The notes: generated from the sequence alone by a model not told the origin. A stretch of 64,000 bases of DNA from Acidimicrobiia bacterium (GCA_013812505.1 JACCTH010000082.1:1-64000), one strand, 5' to 3'; numbered from the stretch's first letter, positions 1 through 8,314 are shown. Translations and numbers: made by a program.

Positions 1-1183
1 GCAACGCTTCGGCTAGGTCGATCGCCACTTGCTCGGGCTCGGAGGCGGCATCGGAGTTGAGCGCCGCCACTTCGGAACCCACCGACACTTCGGGCAGCGA
101 ATTGGCATCGACCTCCACGCTCACCGCAGGCGCGGCAAACGAGCTTGCGAACGCCGGCTCGCGGGCCGGAATCCCCGCCACAACGATGCCGGCGGCGAGT
201 ACTACCACGGTTGCCCCGGTTGCTAACCCGCCAAGGAAGGCCCGGCGGACAGAGTTGAACATAATCGATTGGCGGGCGAAGAAGCGATCAATGACAAATC
301 GCAGCGGGGTGAGCAGGACCAGGCCGGCAAGCAAGCCAACTTTCGCTCCGAATTCAGTGCCAGGCGAAGCCATCAAGAGGGTGCAGGCGATTCCGAGCAG
401 GACCGAGAACAGGATCCGGGGGGATCGGCCGGTGGGGATCGTCTTGGGGTCGGTGATCATGAAGAAGAGGAAGATCAGCAGCTCCGGCGAGGTCATCACC
501 ATCCGCCAGAAGTCGAAACCGCACACCGGGCGCAACGACCAGGCGGCGGTGATGCAATGCCCCGAAGCGGTGAGGATGGCGAGGCCGGTGGCGAGCGAGA
601 GCCAGAAAGTCGCGGCCATCGCCAACAGCTTGAGACGGGCTGTGATCAAGAGCCCGCCGATCAAGATGATCAGGTAGGCGGCCACCATGCCGGGATTGAG
701 CGGCGCCCACCAAAAGTCGAGCGGTTCGATGACGTTCGAGCCCAGAACGAGAAAGGCGACCACCAGGCCAAGGTTCGACGGGTTGAACAGATGCGAGCCT
801 CGGTAGCGGATCACATACTTGGAGACGAGCGAGAGACCGGCTATGAGCGCGAAGAGGTGCCATCCCTGCCAAGACCAATGGTCGCCTCGTTCCATGCCGA
901 CGAGCCGAAGAATGAGAGCGACGCCGCTACCCGTCAGCATCGCGCTGGCCGGCCAGACAATCTGCTTGCTCTTGGCAAACACCCAAACCACATCGATGAG
1001 GGCGCAGGTAAGGATCGCGGACATGATCTGCGGCACCGACACCCTGAACCCAAGCGCCGTCTGGCCCAAGATGTGGACCGAGATGATCACCGCGGCCAGA
1101 TGCAGCCGCGGGTCGCGGAGGCTCGGCAAGACGATTGGGTAGGTCTCCGACCCGAGACGCATGGTCCGCAAGGCTTGTGCCAT
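1..1183 (-). CDS. RnfD/UnbU-like integral membrane protein (C-terminus cut by window edge)
   Basis: The frame stays open from an ATG at 1183 to the left edge, so at least 394 residues are encoded and the end is missing. The protein is strongly hydrophobic with about eight or more membrane segments in the first 320 residues. HLFNPSNLG (about 131-139) and FFMITDPKT (about 240-248) are typical of the RnfD/NqrB-related family that includes enediyne-cluster UnbU proteins. Members of the wider family bind flavin or carry electron flow across the membrane, but this one is not in an rnf operon, so its partner is unknown. The tail after about residue 320 is hydrophilic. The ATG shares its A with the TGA of the upstream hydrolase, which implies translational coupling. 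Family confidence is good; function is open. Confidence 0.75.
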   Translation of the reverse strand, partial: MAQALRTMRLGSETYPIVLPSLRDPRLHLAAVIISVHILGQTALGFRVSVPQIMSAILTCALIDVVWVFAKSKQIVWPASAMLTGSGVALILRLVGMERGDHWSWQGWHLFALIAGLSLVSKYVIRYRGSHLFNPSNLGLVVAFLVLGSNVIEPLDFWWAPLNPGMVAAYLIILIGGLLITARLKLLAMAATFWLSLATGLAILTASGHCITAAWSLRPVCGFDFWRMVMTSPELLIFLFFMITDPKTIPTGRSPRILFSVLLGIACTLLMASPGTEFGAKVGLLAGLVLLTPLRFVIDRFFARQSIMFNSVRRAFLGGLATGATVVVLAAGIVVAGIPAREPAFASSFAAPAVSVEVDANSLPEVSVGSEVAALNSDAASEPEQVAIDLAEAL

Positions 1184-2013
1184 CAAGCGGATTCTCGCTG
1201 ATTCGAGCGCCTGACGAAGGCCCCCACTTCTTTGGCAAAGCGCGTTGGGTCCTCCCATCGGGGGGTGTGGCCAATTCCCGGGTACCTGCTGAGCGTTGCG
1301 TTTGGAATGGCACGTACAAGGTCCTTCTGCATCTCCAGCCCGACCAGGGGATCGCTGTCTCCCCAGATCAGCAACGTGGGCGCCAAGATCAGATCGAGCT
1401 CATCCAAGTCGTCGTATCGCATGAGCCCGCTCATCGTTTCCTTCCAAACGCGAGTTGGCACTTTGAGCAGTTCTTCAACCAACCTTTCCACGATCTCTTC
1501 TCCGATGAGATCAGTAGAGGTGTCGACCACGAACCTCCGCGCGAAAGCGTGGCCGATCGGATCGACCAGATTCAGTACCGTTGACTGCACGAACGCTTCG
1601 AGCTGGGCGTCGCCTTTGAGCGTGGTCGGTGACGCTTCGAGCACGAGGCCGGCAACGCGTTCGGGCCAATCGATTGCAACCCGGCGGGCCACTAAGCAGG
1701 AGCCCGAATGTCCTGCGAGCACAGCGCTTCCGATGCTCACGGCGTCGAGGAATGCGACAACGTCGGCTGCGAAGTCCTCGACCTGATATCCGAAGGCGGG
1801 CTTGTCTGAGTCCCCATGGCCGCGAAGACTTAAAGCGATGACGTGGATTGAGCTCGGCAGTCGCGACAGAACTGGCTCATAGGACGGCCAAGAGTCAGTC
1901 GGCCCCGGGAGTAGCAGCAGAGTTGGCCCCGATTCATCGCCACGCTCGGCAAACGAAAGCCGGAGGCCGTTGCCGATGACGATGGTTGCTGCAGCCGTCG
2001 ACCTCGCCCTCAG
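1183..2013 (-). CDS. alpha/beta hydrolase, no canonical start codon
   Basis: This is an alpha/beta-hydrolase fold protein. It shows an oxyanion-loop region (LLLPGP), the RGHGDSD segment, the nucleophile elbow GHSGS (Ser near residue 103), an acidic WGDSDP segment and the catalytic-His segment GIGHTP. The frame is open and protein-like back to about 2087, but it has no ATG, GTG or TTG before the GTG at 1740. Starting at 1740 would remove the first 90 residues of the fold. The CTG at 2013 is the best-placed candidate and is used here as a provisional start. A TATAAG hexamer on this strand at 2036-2031 could be its -10. The gene is coupled to the downstream membrane protein. The substrate is unknown. 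Confidence 0.65.
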   Translation of the reverse strand: MRARSTAAATIVIGNGLRLSFAERGDESGPTLLLLPGPTDSWPSYEPVLSRLPSSIHVIALSLRGHGDSDKPAFGYQVEDFAADVVAFLDAVSIGSAVLAGHSGSCLVARRVAIDWPERVAGLVLEASPTTLKGDAQLEAFVQSTVLNLVDPIGHAFARRFVVDTSTDLIGEEIVERLVEELLKVPTRVWKETMSGLMRYDDLDELDLILAPTLLIWGDSDPLVGLEMQKDLVRAIPNATLSRYPGIGHTPRWEDPTRFAKEVGAFVRRSNQRESA

Positions 2014-2074
2014 CCTATTTCCGAGACCACGCTTATAGCCGGCCGCAGACTGTTGTTGGTTACGCTGGCCAGAC

Positions 2075-2797
2075 GTGACTTCCCGCAGCTACAACTACGA
2101 GCGGTTCGATGAGTACGTCGAATCCGGTGAGGACAAGAGGGAGTTTTCGACCTTCTTCGATCGGCTTCATGCCGGCGAACCGGCTCCGGATGCCACTCTG
2201 ACTTCGCTTGCGGATGGCCGCCCAGCTCGCCTCGCGGAACTTTGGGCAGATCGGGATTTGGTGATCGAGTTCGGGTCCTTCACCTGACCGTACTGCTCAG
2301 TAGAGGGTCCTCTACTGTGCGAAGTCGCCGACAAGTTCCCCGACACCAATTGGGCATTCGTCTACACCAGGGAAGCTCACCCAGGCGAGCTGGTCGGCGC
2401 CCAACAGAGCTTCGAAGAGAAGCTTGCGAACGCCCGGCGGCTGCGAGATGAGGTCGGAATTCGCCGGCCCATCCTGGTCGATGACCTCGACGGGCCGACT
2501 CATCGCGCCTATGGCCTCCTTCCGAATATGACGTGGGTCATCGGGCGCGGCGGGCGGATCATCTACAAATCTGACTGGACGAGCGCGACCAACGTGGAGG
2601 CATTTCTGCGGCGATACCAATCAGCGAGGTCCCGGCGACCCGCAACAGGCGGTGTCGGCCCCTACCTCACCGAGCAGGTCGAGTTTCGCGATCTGGATCG
2701 ACCATCCTTCTACGACCTTCTCGAGCGCAACGGGCCCCGAGCCCGATCTGAGTTCCATCGGGCCGAGGAAATCTGGCGAGATCGGGAGAATCCCTAG
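2075..2797 (+). CDS. iodothyronine-deiodinase-like selenoprotein, TGA (2285-2287) read as selenocysteine
   Basis: Two open segments (2075-2287 and the run to 2797) lie in one frame, separated only by a TGA at codon 71. The context FGSFT-U-PYC matches the deiodinase active site (GSxTUPP), and downstream FVYTREAHPGE matches the conserved deiodinase EAH segment. The product is a 240-residue thioredoxin-fold protein, and the C-terminal part continues the fold (TWVIGRGGRIIYKSDW). A SECIS-like hairpin follows the TGA. Vertebrate deiodinases remove iodine from thyroid hormone. Bacterial homologues are probably selenol-dependent reductases or peroxidase-like enzymes with unknown substrates. The GTG start lies 8 bases after a TACGCT -10 box, so it is probably leaderless. 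No selA, selB, selC or selD lies in this window. Confidence 0.85.
2288..2320 (+). promoter_or_regulatory. bacterial SECIS-like hairpin for the UGA at 2285-2287
   Basis: Bases 2298-2317 form an 8-bp perfect stem, CAGTAGAG with CTCTACTG, closed by the loop GGTC. The stem starts 10 bases after the TGA and the loop begins 18 bases after it, within the spacing known for bacterial SECIS elements. The GGUC apical loop resembles the one SelB recognises in E. coli fdhF mRNA. It lies inside the coding sequence, as bacterial SECIS elements do. Confidence 0.8.
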
Positions 2798-2826
2798 CGA
2801 TCTCACGGCGTAGCATCGCGGGAAAC

Positions 2827-3882
2827 ATGATCGTTGGCGAGATTTTGCGCGGCCTGGTTTTGGACAAGGCCGCGAGCTGGGACCCGGTCGGGCTGCAGCT
2901 AGGCGACGAGAACGCGGTCGCCGATTCGGTCGGGGTCTGTCATCAGGTGACTGACCAAGTCGTCGACGGGGCCGAAGGTCTCGACCTTCTTATCACCTAC
3001 CACCCGTTGCTTTTCAAGCCCATTCAGCGACTACTCGCAGGCTCGGGGCCAGAAGGTCGAGCTCATCGCCTGATCAGAAGCGGAGTCAACCTCGCCGTTG
3101 TCCATACCGCCTGGGACGCCGCCCCCGGCGGCGCTGCCGACGCCCTTGCGTATGCCCTCGACCTGAGCAATGTCCGCGGGTTCGGGTTGATCGAGCCGCG
3201 GACTCGCATGAAGCTGGTGACCTTTGTCCCCGTCAACGCAGTGGCACAGGTTGTGGATGCGCTCGCCGAGGCCGGCGCCGGGGCGATAGGGAATTATCGA
3301 GGTTGCTCGTTTCGATCAGAAGGGATCGGTGCTTTTCTACCCCAGGTGGGTGCTGCTCCGGCGATCGGTCGCGTGGGTCAAGCAGAAGAAATAGACGAGG
3401 TGCGAGTAGAAGTCTTGTTGGCTCCCTCCGGAGCCGGCGCCGCCGTGGCTGCCCTGCTGGCGACTCATCCCTACGAAGAGCCGGCGTTCGACCTCATCGA
3501 GACGACGTCGAACGTCGGCCTCGGTGGACGCATCGGAGATTGCAACAAATCGTTCGACGAACTGGTCGACCATCTCACGGCCCGTTTTGGGCAACATCTG
3601 CGGGCCGCGGCTCCGCCTGAGCCGAGTGCTCGCCGAGTTGCTGTGCTACCCGGCTCCGGAGGCTCTTTTATCGGAGAGGCCGCGGCTGGTGCAGATGTTC
3701 TCGTGACGGGCGACCTGAGCCATCATCAAATGGTCGAAGCTCTTGATCTCGGAATGGCCGCCATCGACATTGGCCATGCGGCCAGCGAGCAGCCCGGGGT
3801 CAAAGCCCTCGTTGATCTGGTGGGCAAAATGGTGCCGAACGTGATCGACCTTTCCTACGACCCCACCCCCTGGCGCCGATGA
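2827..3882 (+). CDS. NIF3/YbgI-family dinuclear metal centre protein
   Basis: The 351 residues match the NIF3 (GTP cyclohydrolase 1 type 2 / YqfO) family, with a central insertion as in the longer bacterial forms. Visible family marks are the N-terminal WDPVGLQLGD, the metal-binding TYHPLLF (57-63) and C-terminal VTGDLSHHQM followed by DIGHAASEQ, which supply the His/Asp ligands of a two-metal site. The biochemical role is unsettled in general. The first gene of a tight plus-strand set, it overlaps the next by four bases (ATGA). A TAGCAT box ends ten bases before the ATG and no strong ribosome binding site is seen. Confidence 0.9.
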   Translation: MIVGEILRGLVLDKAASWDPVGLQLGDENAVADSVGVCHQVTDQVVDGAEGLDLLITYHPLLFKPIQRLLAGSGPEGRAHRLIRSGVNLAVVHTAWDAAPGGAADALAYALDLSNVRGFGLIEPRTRMKLVTFVPVNAVAQVVDALAEAGAGAIGNYRGCSFRSEGIGAFLPQVGAAPAIGRVGQAEEIDEVRVEVLLAPSGAGAAVAALLATHPYEEPAFDLIETTSNVGLGGRIGDCNKSFDELVDHLTARFGQHLRAAAPPEPSARRVAVLPGSGGSFIGEAAAGADVLVTGDLSHHQMVEALDLGMAAIDIGHAASEQPGVKALVDLVGKMVPNVIDLSYDPTPWRR

Positions 3883-4589
3883 TGTTGGACTCAGGCCTTT
3901 CGGATCTGCTCGACCTCCAGGAGGTGGACCTGGCGATCGATCGGTTGTTGCATCAACGTCAGACACTGCCGGTGCTGGCCGAATATCAGGCGCTGGGTGG
4001 GGTGAGAGACGGGGCCGCAGGCCAGCTCGCCGAACGGCATGACGTCCTCCGCCAATCCGAACGGGACCTCGACAAGGCGGAGGGCGAGCTCGAGATCCTC
4101 GAGAACAAGCTCAAGGAGAGCGAAACCCGCCTCTTCGCCGGGGGGATGAGCGGACGGGAGACAGAACAAAAGCGCCTCGAAGTGCAGGCATTGCGGGGCC
4201 AGCAGACGACGATGGAATCGAGAGTGCTCGGGCTGATCGAAGTAGTCGATCCTCTGCGGGAGGAGTCGAAGCTGCTCAACCAGGAGCTCGCCCGGCACAA
4301 CGAGAAGCTCGCGACCTATGAAGCAGAGATTGCTTCGGCGTGGGCTGAGATCGACGCACAAATTGCCCGCCGGGAAACGACCAAGGCCGACCTGGCGAAG
4401 CCGATCTCGGCCGATCTCATGATCCTCTACGAACAGCTCCGCCGTTCAAAGCAAGGGGTGGCAGTGGGGCGCCTGACGGGTGGGGTCTGTGGCGGCTGCC
4501 ATCTGAGCCTCTCGCTTCCCGAGCAGGCCGAGGCCACCGAGTGGGACCCCCCGCGCTGCATCCATTGCATGCGAATTCTGGTGCTCTGA
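3879..4589 (+). CDS. coiled-coil protein with C-terminal C4 zinc ribbon (DUF164 type)
   Basis: The 236-residue protein is mostly a long charged coiled coil (about residues 10-175). A C-terminal zinc ribbon follows, with CGGC and CIHC pairs. This is the layout of the DUF164 / zf-RING_7 family, usually found next to NIF3 genes in actinobacteria as it is here. The molecular function is not established; a scaffold or nucleic-acid-linked role has been suggested for relatives. Two ATGs (3879 and 3882) sit at the overlap with NIF3, so translation is probably coupled. The stop directly abuts the RNase HI start. Confidence 0.85.
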   Translation: MMLDSGLSDLLDLQEVDLAIDRLLHQRQTLPVLAEYQALGGVRDGAAGQLAERHDVLRQSERDLDKAEGELEILENKLKESETRLFAGGMSGRETEQKRLEVQALRGQQTTMESRVLGLIEVVDPLREESKLLNQELARHNEKLATYEAEIASAWAEIDAQIARRETTKADLAKPISADLMILYEQLRRSKQGVAVGRLTGGVCGGCHLSLSLPEQAEATEWDPPRCIHCMRILVL

Positions 4590-5003
4590 GTGCCAGGCAC
4601 CTGGGTGCTTTACACCGACGGCGCCTCACGAGGTAACCCAGGCCCGGCGTCGATCGGGGCGGTGCTCTACAGCTGGGCCGAAAGCGAGCCACTGGTCGAA
4701 GTGAGCACGGTGAGCGAGACGATCGGAGAGGCAACAAATAACGTGGCGGAGTACAAGGCGGTGATCGCCGGGCTCGAGATGGCCCACACTCACCAGCCCG
4801 AGTTCTTGTGGCTGCGAGCCGACAGCCAGCTTCTGATCCGCCAGCTGGCTGGACGCTATCGGGTGAGGAACGCGGCTCTGGTTGAGCTCCACCGCCGCGC
4901 GCGGGCACTCCTCGATGAGATCCCCCACCAACTCGAGCACGTGCCTCGCGAAGAGAACACGGTCGCCGATCGCCTGGCCAATCTTGCCCTCGACCACCGG
5001 TAG
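4590..5003 (+). CDS. ribonuclease HI family protein
   Basis: The 137-residue protein has the RNase H fold. YTDGASRGNPG near the start supplies Asp10, NNVAEYKA supplies Glu54, RADSQLL supplies Asp78, and NTVADRLAN supplies Asp127, so the four acidic residues for two-metal cleavage of RNA in RNA-DNA hybrids are all present. The GTG start follows the preceding stop with no gap. The protein is shorter than E. coli RnhA and lacks the basic protrusion, like the RnhA-like proteins found beside NIF3 and zinc-ribbon genes in actinobacteria. Confidence 0.9.
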   Translation: MPGTWVLYTDGASRGNPGPASIGAVLYSWAESEPLVEVSTVSETIGEATNNVAEYKAVIAGLEMAHTHQPEFLWLRADSQLLIRQLAGRYRVRNAALVELHRRARALLDEIPHQLEHVPREENTVADRLANLALDHR

Positions 5004-5006
5004 AGC

Positions 5007-5474
5007 TTGATCCTCTGGCAAGTCGCCGGCACCATCTTCCTGTTCCGGTGGATCTTTCGCGACCCAAAGGTCGATGTGCGCCTGCTGGCGCTGGGAACGC
5101 TCATTCCCGATGTGGTCGATTTCGTTCTCGGCCTCTTTGTGGGCGGCGTCACCGTTCCCCGCATCGGTCACTCCCTTCTTCTCCCGACGCTGGTCGCCGT
5201 AGTCATCCTCCTCTCGACCCGGCGCGACCGCCGCCGCCGCAACTTGATGACGTTGGTTGTGGCTTGGCTTTTTCATCTGGTGTTGCAGGGGATCTGGCTC
5301 AATGGGCCAGTCTTTCTCTGGCCTGTTCTCGGCTGGGAGCTGGCCCCGACCCTCCCCGGTTCCATTTGGTCGCGTGCGGCCGAGCCCTGGCGCTGGGTGA
5401 AAGAAGTCGCCGGCGTCCTCTACCTATGGGCGTTTTTATCACCGAATCGGCCCCTCCAGGGGCCGATTCGGTAG
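5007..5474 (+). CDS. small membrane protein, YdjM/DUF457-like putative metal-dependent hydrolase
   Basis: This 155-residue protein starts with TTG three bases after the RNase HI stop. It has about four hydrophobic segments. The LIPDVVD motif and the later GHSLLLP and FHLVLQG motifs place Asp and His residues at membrane edges. This resembles the YdjM/DUF457 family of predicted membrane-bound metal-dependent hydrolases, although substrates are unknown. The last codons run into a long palindrome (5431-5482), so the C-terminal residues PNRPLQGPIR are encoded by repeat DNA and may be a late addition. Confidence 0.65.
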   Translation: MILWQVAGTIFLFRWIFRDPKVDVRLLALGTLIPDVVDFVLGLFVGGVTVPRIGHSLLLPTLVAVVILLSTRRDRRRRNLMTLVVAWLFHLVLQGIWLNGPVFLWPVLGWELAPTLPGSIWSRAAEPWRWVKEVAGVLYLWAFLSPNRPLQGPIR

Positions 5475-5482
5475 CGAAAACG
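5431..5482. repeat. palindromic REP-like element, copy 1
   Basis: The 13-base arms CCGAATCGGCCCC (5443-5455) and GGGGCCGATTCGG (5460-5472) are perfectly complementary around the loop TCCA. The flanks CGTTTTTATCA and TAGCGAAAACG extend the palindrome imperfectly. A related element lies at 49540-49596, with the same outer CGTTTT..ACCGAA and CGAAAACGG parts. No T-run follows the stem on either strand, so a simple terminator is not favoured. Confidence 0.6.
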
Positions 5483-5513
5483 GTCTGAGCGATACCCGGC
5501 TACGGTCGCGCCG

Positions 5514-6485
5514 ATGGAGCTTGCCGTGAGTGCGACCACGCCGGGATTGAGCGTCCCGGACCTGGCCGGGTTGTGCGAGTTCGCCGAAGAGCTTGGTTAT
5601 CGGCAGGCGTGGGAGGCCGAGGTTGCCGGACCTGATCCCTTTGTTCTCGCGACCGCCATCGCCGCGCGCACGAAGCGGATGGAAGTAGGAGTGGCGGCGA
5701 TACCTGTCTACACCCGCAGTCCAACCGCTTTGGCAACTGCGGCGCTGTCGGTGAGCAACGTGATGGGTGGGCGGACGTTTCGGCTCGGGTTGGGGAGCTC
5801 CAGCGAAGTGATCGTTTCCCAGTGGCATGGCCTCGAATGGGGCAACCACCTGCAGAGAGTGACCGAGACCGTCGAAGCCATTCGATCGATCCTTAACGGG
5901 GTTAACGAATATGTCGGAGAAACTGTGGCGACGCGTCGATTTCGAGCTGCCATCGCCGCGCAAGGGCCCATAGAAATATGGGTCGCCGGTTTGCGGCCGC
6001 GGATGCTGGCTGTTGCCGGGGCGGTGGCCGACGGGGTTTGTTTGAACCTGATGCCGCCTCGGGTTGTTCGCCAGCAACTGGCGGCCGTGGCCGAAGGGGC
6101 CACGCAAAATGGACGGCCCGCGCCAAAAGGGGTGATGGCGCGACTGCAGGTGATGGTCACCGATGACCCGGCGCCTGTCCGTCAAATGCTTCGTTCTGAT
6201 TTCCTCGGCCCTTACCTCGCCCAACCGGTCTACAACCGCTTCCTCGCGTGGATGGGTTACGAGGAAGAAGCCGCGGCTATCGCCGATGCCTGGAGCCGGC
6301 GCGACCGCGAGGGATTGGTCGCTTCGATCTCCGATCGGGTCGTAGATGACCTCGCGCTCATCGGCAATCGGGCGGCGGTGAGAGGCAAGCTCGACGAATT
6401 CGCCGCGGCCGGAGTCACGGTTGCCGCGATATCTGTGCTCTCCGGGGACGCCGTCGAAGACACCCTCCGGTCTTTGGCTCCGTGA
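5514..6485 (+). CDS. luciferase-like (LLM class) F420-type oxidoreductase
   Basis: The 323-residue TIM-barrel protein matches the bacterial luciferase-like monooxygenase family, in particular the F420-dependent group common in actinobacteria. Characteristic segments are LCEFAEELGY near the N-terminus, RTKRMEVGVAAIP in the second strand region, FRLGLGSSSE (cofactor-phosphate region) and IEIWVAGLRP. The probable cofactor is F420 or FMN and the substrate is unknown. The gene stands alone: a TACGGT box at 5501-5506 ends seven bases before the ATG, indicating a leaderless transcript. It is convergent with the SCO1664-family gene one base away. Confidence 0.85.
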   Translation: MELAVSATTPGLSVPDLAGLCEFAEELGYRQAWEAEVAGPDPFVLATAIAARTKRMEVGVAAIPVYTRSPTALATAALSVSNVMGGRTFRLGLGSSSEVIVSQWHGLEWGNHLQRVTETVEAIRSILNGVNEYVGETVATRRFRAAIAAQGPIEIWVAGLRPRMLAVAGAVADGVCLNLMPPRVVRQQLAAVAEGATQNGRPAPKGVMARLQVMVTDDPAPVRQMLRSDFLGPYLAQPVYNRFLAWMGYEEEAAAIADAWSRRDREGLVASISDRVVDDLALIGNRAAVRGKLDEFAAAGVTVAAISVLSGDAVEDTLRSLAP

Positions 6486-6486
6486 A

Positions 6487-7194
6487 CTACCAAACCGGCC
6501 AGGGCATGGCGGGCCGGTCGATCGGCGGGAGGGGATGGACTCCCGTGGTCAGGAGGTTCTGCGCACGATTCCGGAGGGCGGCCACCGAGGTCTTATCGAT
6601 CAACCGCAGCAGTTCTTGGTCGAGGCCAGAACCAAGTTGAGCCTCAACCGAGGCAACCGCCTTCAGCAACTGGTCAGGAACACGGCGTCCTGCCAAGCCC
6701 CACAGCACCGTACGGAGCTTTGGCTCCGGATGGAACGTGAGCCCGTTGTCGATCGCCCAGAGCTTTTCTCGTTCAGAGAGCAGGTGGCCGAGCTTGCGGT
6801 CGGCGTTATTGGAAAGGATGTCGAGCACGGCCAGGGGCCACAGGGCGTCGCTCACCTCGGGGACGAAAAGTGGTCGCGGGTCGAACGCTTCGTCGACCTC
6901 GACGAACCTCTGCGCTGAACCCGGGCCCAGAGGGCCGGTGGCGAGCGCCGTAAGGGGTATCAGATCGAGGCCGAGAGCCTCGGAAAGAACAAACGCCGCC
7001 ACTTCTCGACGCGGCAAAGTCCTCGCATCAAAGTCCCAAAGTTCGGTCATGGCCCGCTCGGCCTTGTAGACCCACTTCGCCCCGGCGGCATCGATTGCCA
7101 GCACGGTCAGATTGGACGCCGAGACGAACTCGCCGATGATCTCGGTGAGCTCGACTCGTCCATCACTCAGATCGCGGTCAGATGTGGTGACCAT
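6487..7194 (-). CDS. SCO1664-family protein (PI3/4-kinase-like fold)
   Basis: The 235-residue protein matches the actinobacterial SCO1664 family, which is distantly related to phosphatidylinositol 3/4-kinases. Visible are WVYKAERA (ATP-lysine region), LPRREVAAF, the loop LSNNADRKLGH and the DNGLTFH segment, corresponding to the catalytic loop and metal-binding Asp of the kinase fold. The substrate is not known. It is the last gene of the conserved trio phosphatase-DUF3090-SCO1664, overlaps DUF3090 by 17 bases and is presumably co-transcribed with it. Confidence 0.85.
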   Translation of the reverse strand: MVTTSDRDLSDGRVELTEIIGEFVSASNLTVLAIDAAGAKWVYKAERAMTELWDFDARTLPRREVAAFVLSEALGLDLIPLTALATGPLGPGSAQRFVEVDEAFDPRPLFVPEVSDALWPLAVLDILSNNADRKLGHLLSEREKLWAIDNGLTFHPEPKLRTVLWGLAGRRVPDQLLKAVASVEAQLGSGLDQELLRLIDKTSVAALRNRAQNLLTTGVHPLPPIDRPAMPWPVW

Positions 7195-7669
7195 TGCTGG
7201 ATGGGCAGCGATGACCTTCCGGGTTCATCGGGAGTTGGCAGCGCGGACAGATTGGTCTCCCGGACGCGACGACCTTGGCCGCCATCAGAGCCATCGCCCG
7301 GAACTGCTCGGCGGTGACGATGAAACGAACCTCGTCCTCAGCCTCCTCCGACCCGAAGACCAGGGTGATGAACTCGTTGGCGACGATCGCGATCGCGATG
7401 GTGGAAATGCGAAAAGCAGGAGACTCAGGATCGCTGATCTCGAGGCCGCTAGCCACCAGGTGCTCGACAGCAGCTTCGTCGATGTTGAGTCCGGCTGCCG
7501 CCAGCAACTGCAAACCCCTTTCGGCGAGGTCGGCAACCTGGGACTTTTCGCAGGGAAATGAATGCACGATGGCATTGGCGGTTACCTCGATAAAGAAAAA
7601 GCGCGATCCCGGCTCCCCGATGGCGCCGGCGGCAAATCGTTCCGCCGGTCCGAGGTCTTTCATTGCCAT
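7178..7669 (-). CDS. DUF3090 family protein
   Basis: The 163-residue protein belongs to DUF3090, a family found nearly always beside SCO1664-type and MSMEG_4193-type genes in actinobacteria. The C-terminal 25 residues form a small zinc-ribbon-like end, CPRCQLP...GHRCP. The first part is an alpha/beta domain (FFIEVTANAI). No biochemical function is established. Its start overlaps the end of the phosphatase gene by ten bases. Confidence 0.9.
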   Translation of the reverse strand: MAMKDLGPAERFAAGAIGEPGSRFFFIEVTANAIVHSFPCEKSQVADLAERGLQLLAAAGLNIDEAAVEHLVASGLEISDPESPAFRISTIAIAIVANEFITLVFGSEEAEDEVRFIVTAEQFRAMALMAAKVVASGRPICPRCQLPMNPEGHRCPSSNGHHI

Positions 7670-8265
7670 GTGGAAGGGTCTCCGTTGGTGTTGAGCGCCA
7701 GCAGTCGGGGCCAGGTTCCCAGGTCGAGAACCGTCACGGAGGCCGGAGCGACCGCGATTCGATTGAAGAGATCAAGCGGCTGACCCAGGTAGTGCGAGAC
7801 GATCGCCTTGATCGGGTCTCCGTGGCTCACCAGGGCAATCGTGCTCTGTCGGTGGCGAGCAGCCAGCTCTTCGCACGCGGCGACTGCTCTTTGCTGAGCG
7901 GCGAGGATCGTTTCGCCTCCAGGAAAACCCGCTCGGGAGGGCGTTCGGATCACTGTCTGCCAATTTCGCAGAGGCCGCAACGACTTCATCGTCCTGCCTG
8001 ACCAGCTCCCGTAGTCGACTTCGAGCAAACCGGGATGAGGGATCACCTTTCGCCTTTGCCGAGCGGCGATCGGCGCTGCGGTTTCCATCGTCCGTTCGAG
8101 AGGAGATGAGTAGATGGCGCCGATTCGGACCGAGGCCAGGCGCTCACCCAGTTTCTCCGCCATCTCCTGCCCTGGCCCACTGAGCGAATGTCCAGGCAAC
8201 CGGCCGCTCAACGAGCGACCGGTTTCCTTGGTGGGCGCATGCCGAATCAGAAGCAAGAGGGCCAC
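7660..8265 (-). CDS. histidine phosphatase family protein (MSMEG_4193-like)
   Basis: The 201-residue protein is a histidine-phosphatase (phosphoglycerate mutase superfamily) member. The RHAP motif with the catalytic His is at residues 8-11, SSPLERTMETA carries the second Arg, Glu of LLEVDYG follows, and ALVSHGDPIK carries the second catalytic His. The frame stays open far upstream, but the GTG at 8265 is chosen because the family begins with a short strand before RHA and because a TACCCT box ends eight bases before it. It heads the conserved trio. The substrate is unknown, with MSMEG_4193-type proteins annotated only as putative phosphomutases. Confidence 0.85.
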   Translation of the reverse strand: MALLLLIRHAPTKETGRSLSGRLPGHSLSGPGQEMAEKLGERLASVRIGAIYSSPLERTMETAAPIAARQRRKVIPHPGLLEVDYGSWSGRTMKSLRPLRNWQTVIRTPSRAGFPGGETILAAQQRAVAACEELAARHRQSTIALVSHGDPIKAIVSHYLGQPLDLFNRIAVAPASVTVLDLGTWPRLLALNTNGDPSTWQ

Positions 8266-8314
8266 TGCCCACGAGGGTAATTGGACGGCACTCGTCCTCA
8301 CGAGCGGGTGCCCG

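Noticed and set aside
269..1201. Plus-strand 310-codon frame opposite the RnfD-like gene
   Set aside because: Composition is Arg/Gly/Asp-rich without motifs; the minus strand encodes a conserved membrane protein through the same bases.
2528..2797. Separate 89-residue gene after the TGA
   Set aside because: It is the C-terminal part of the selenoprotein frame and lacks the fold's start.
5443..5472. Rho-independent terminator at the palindrome
   Set aside because: No T-run follows the stem on either strand, and a related copy occurs elsewhere, which favours a dispersed repeat.
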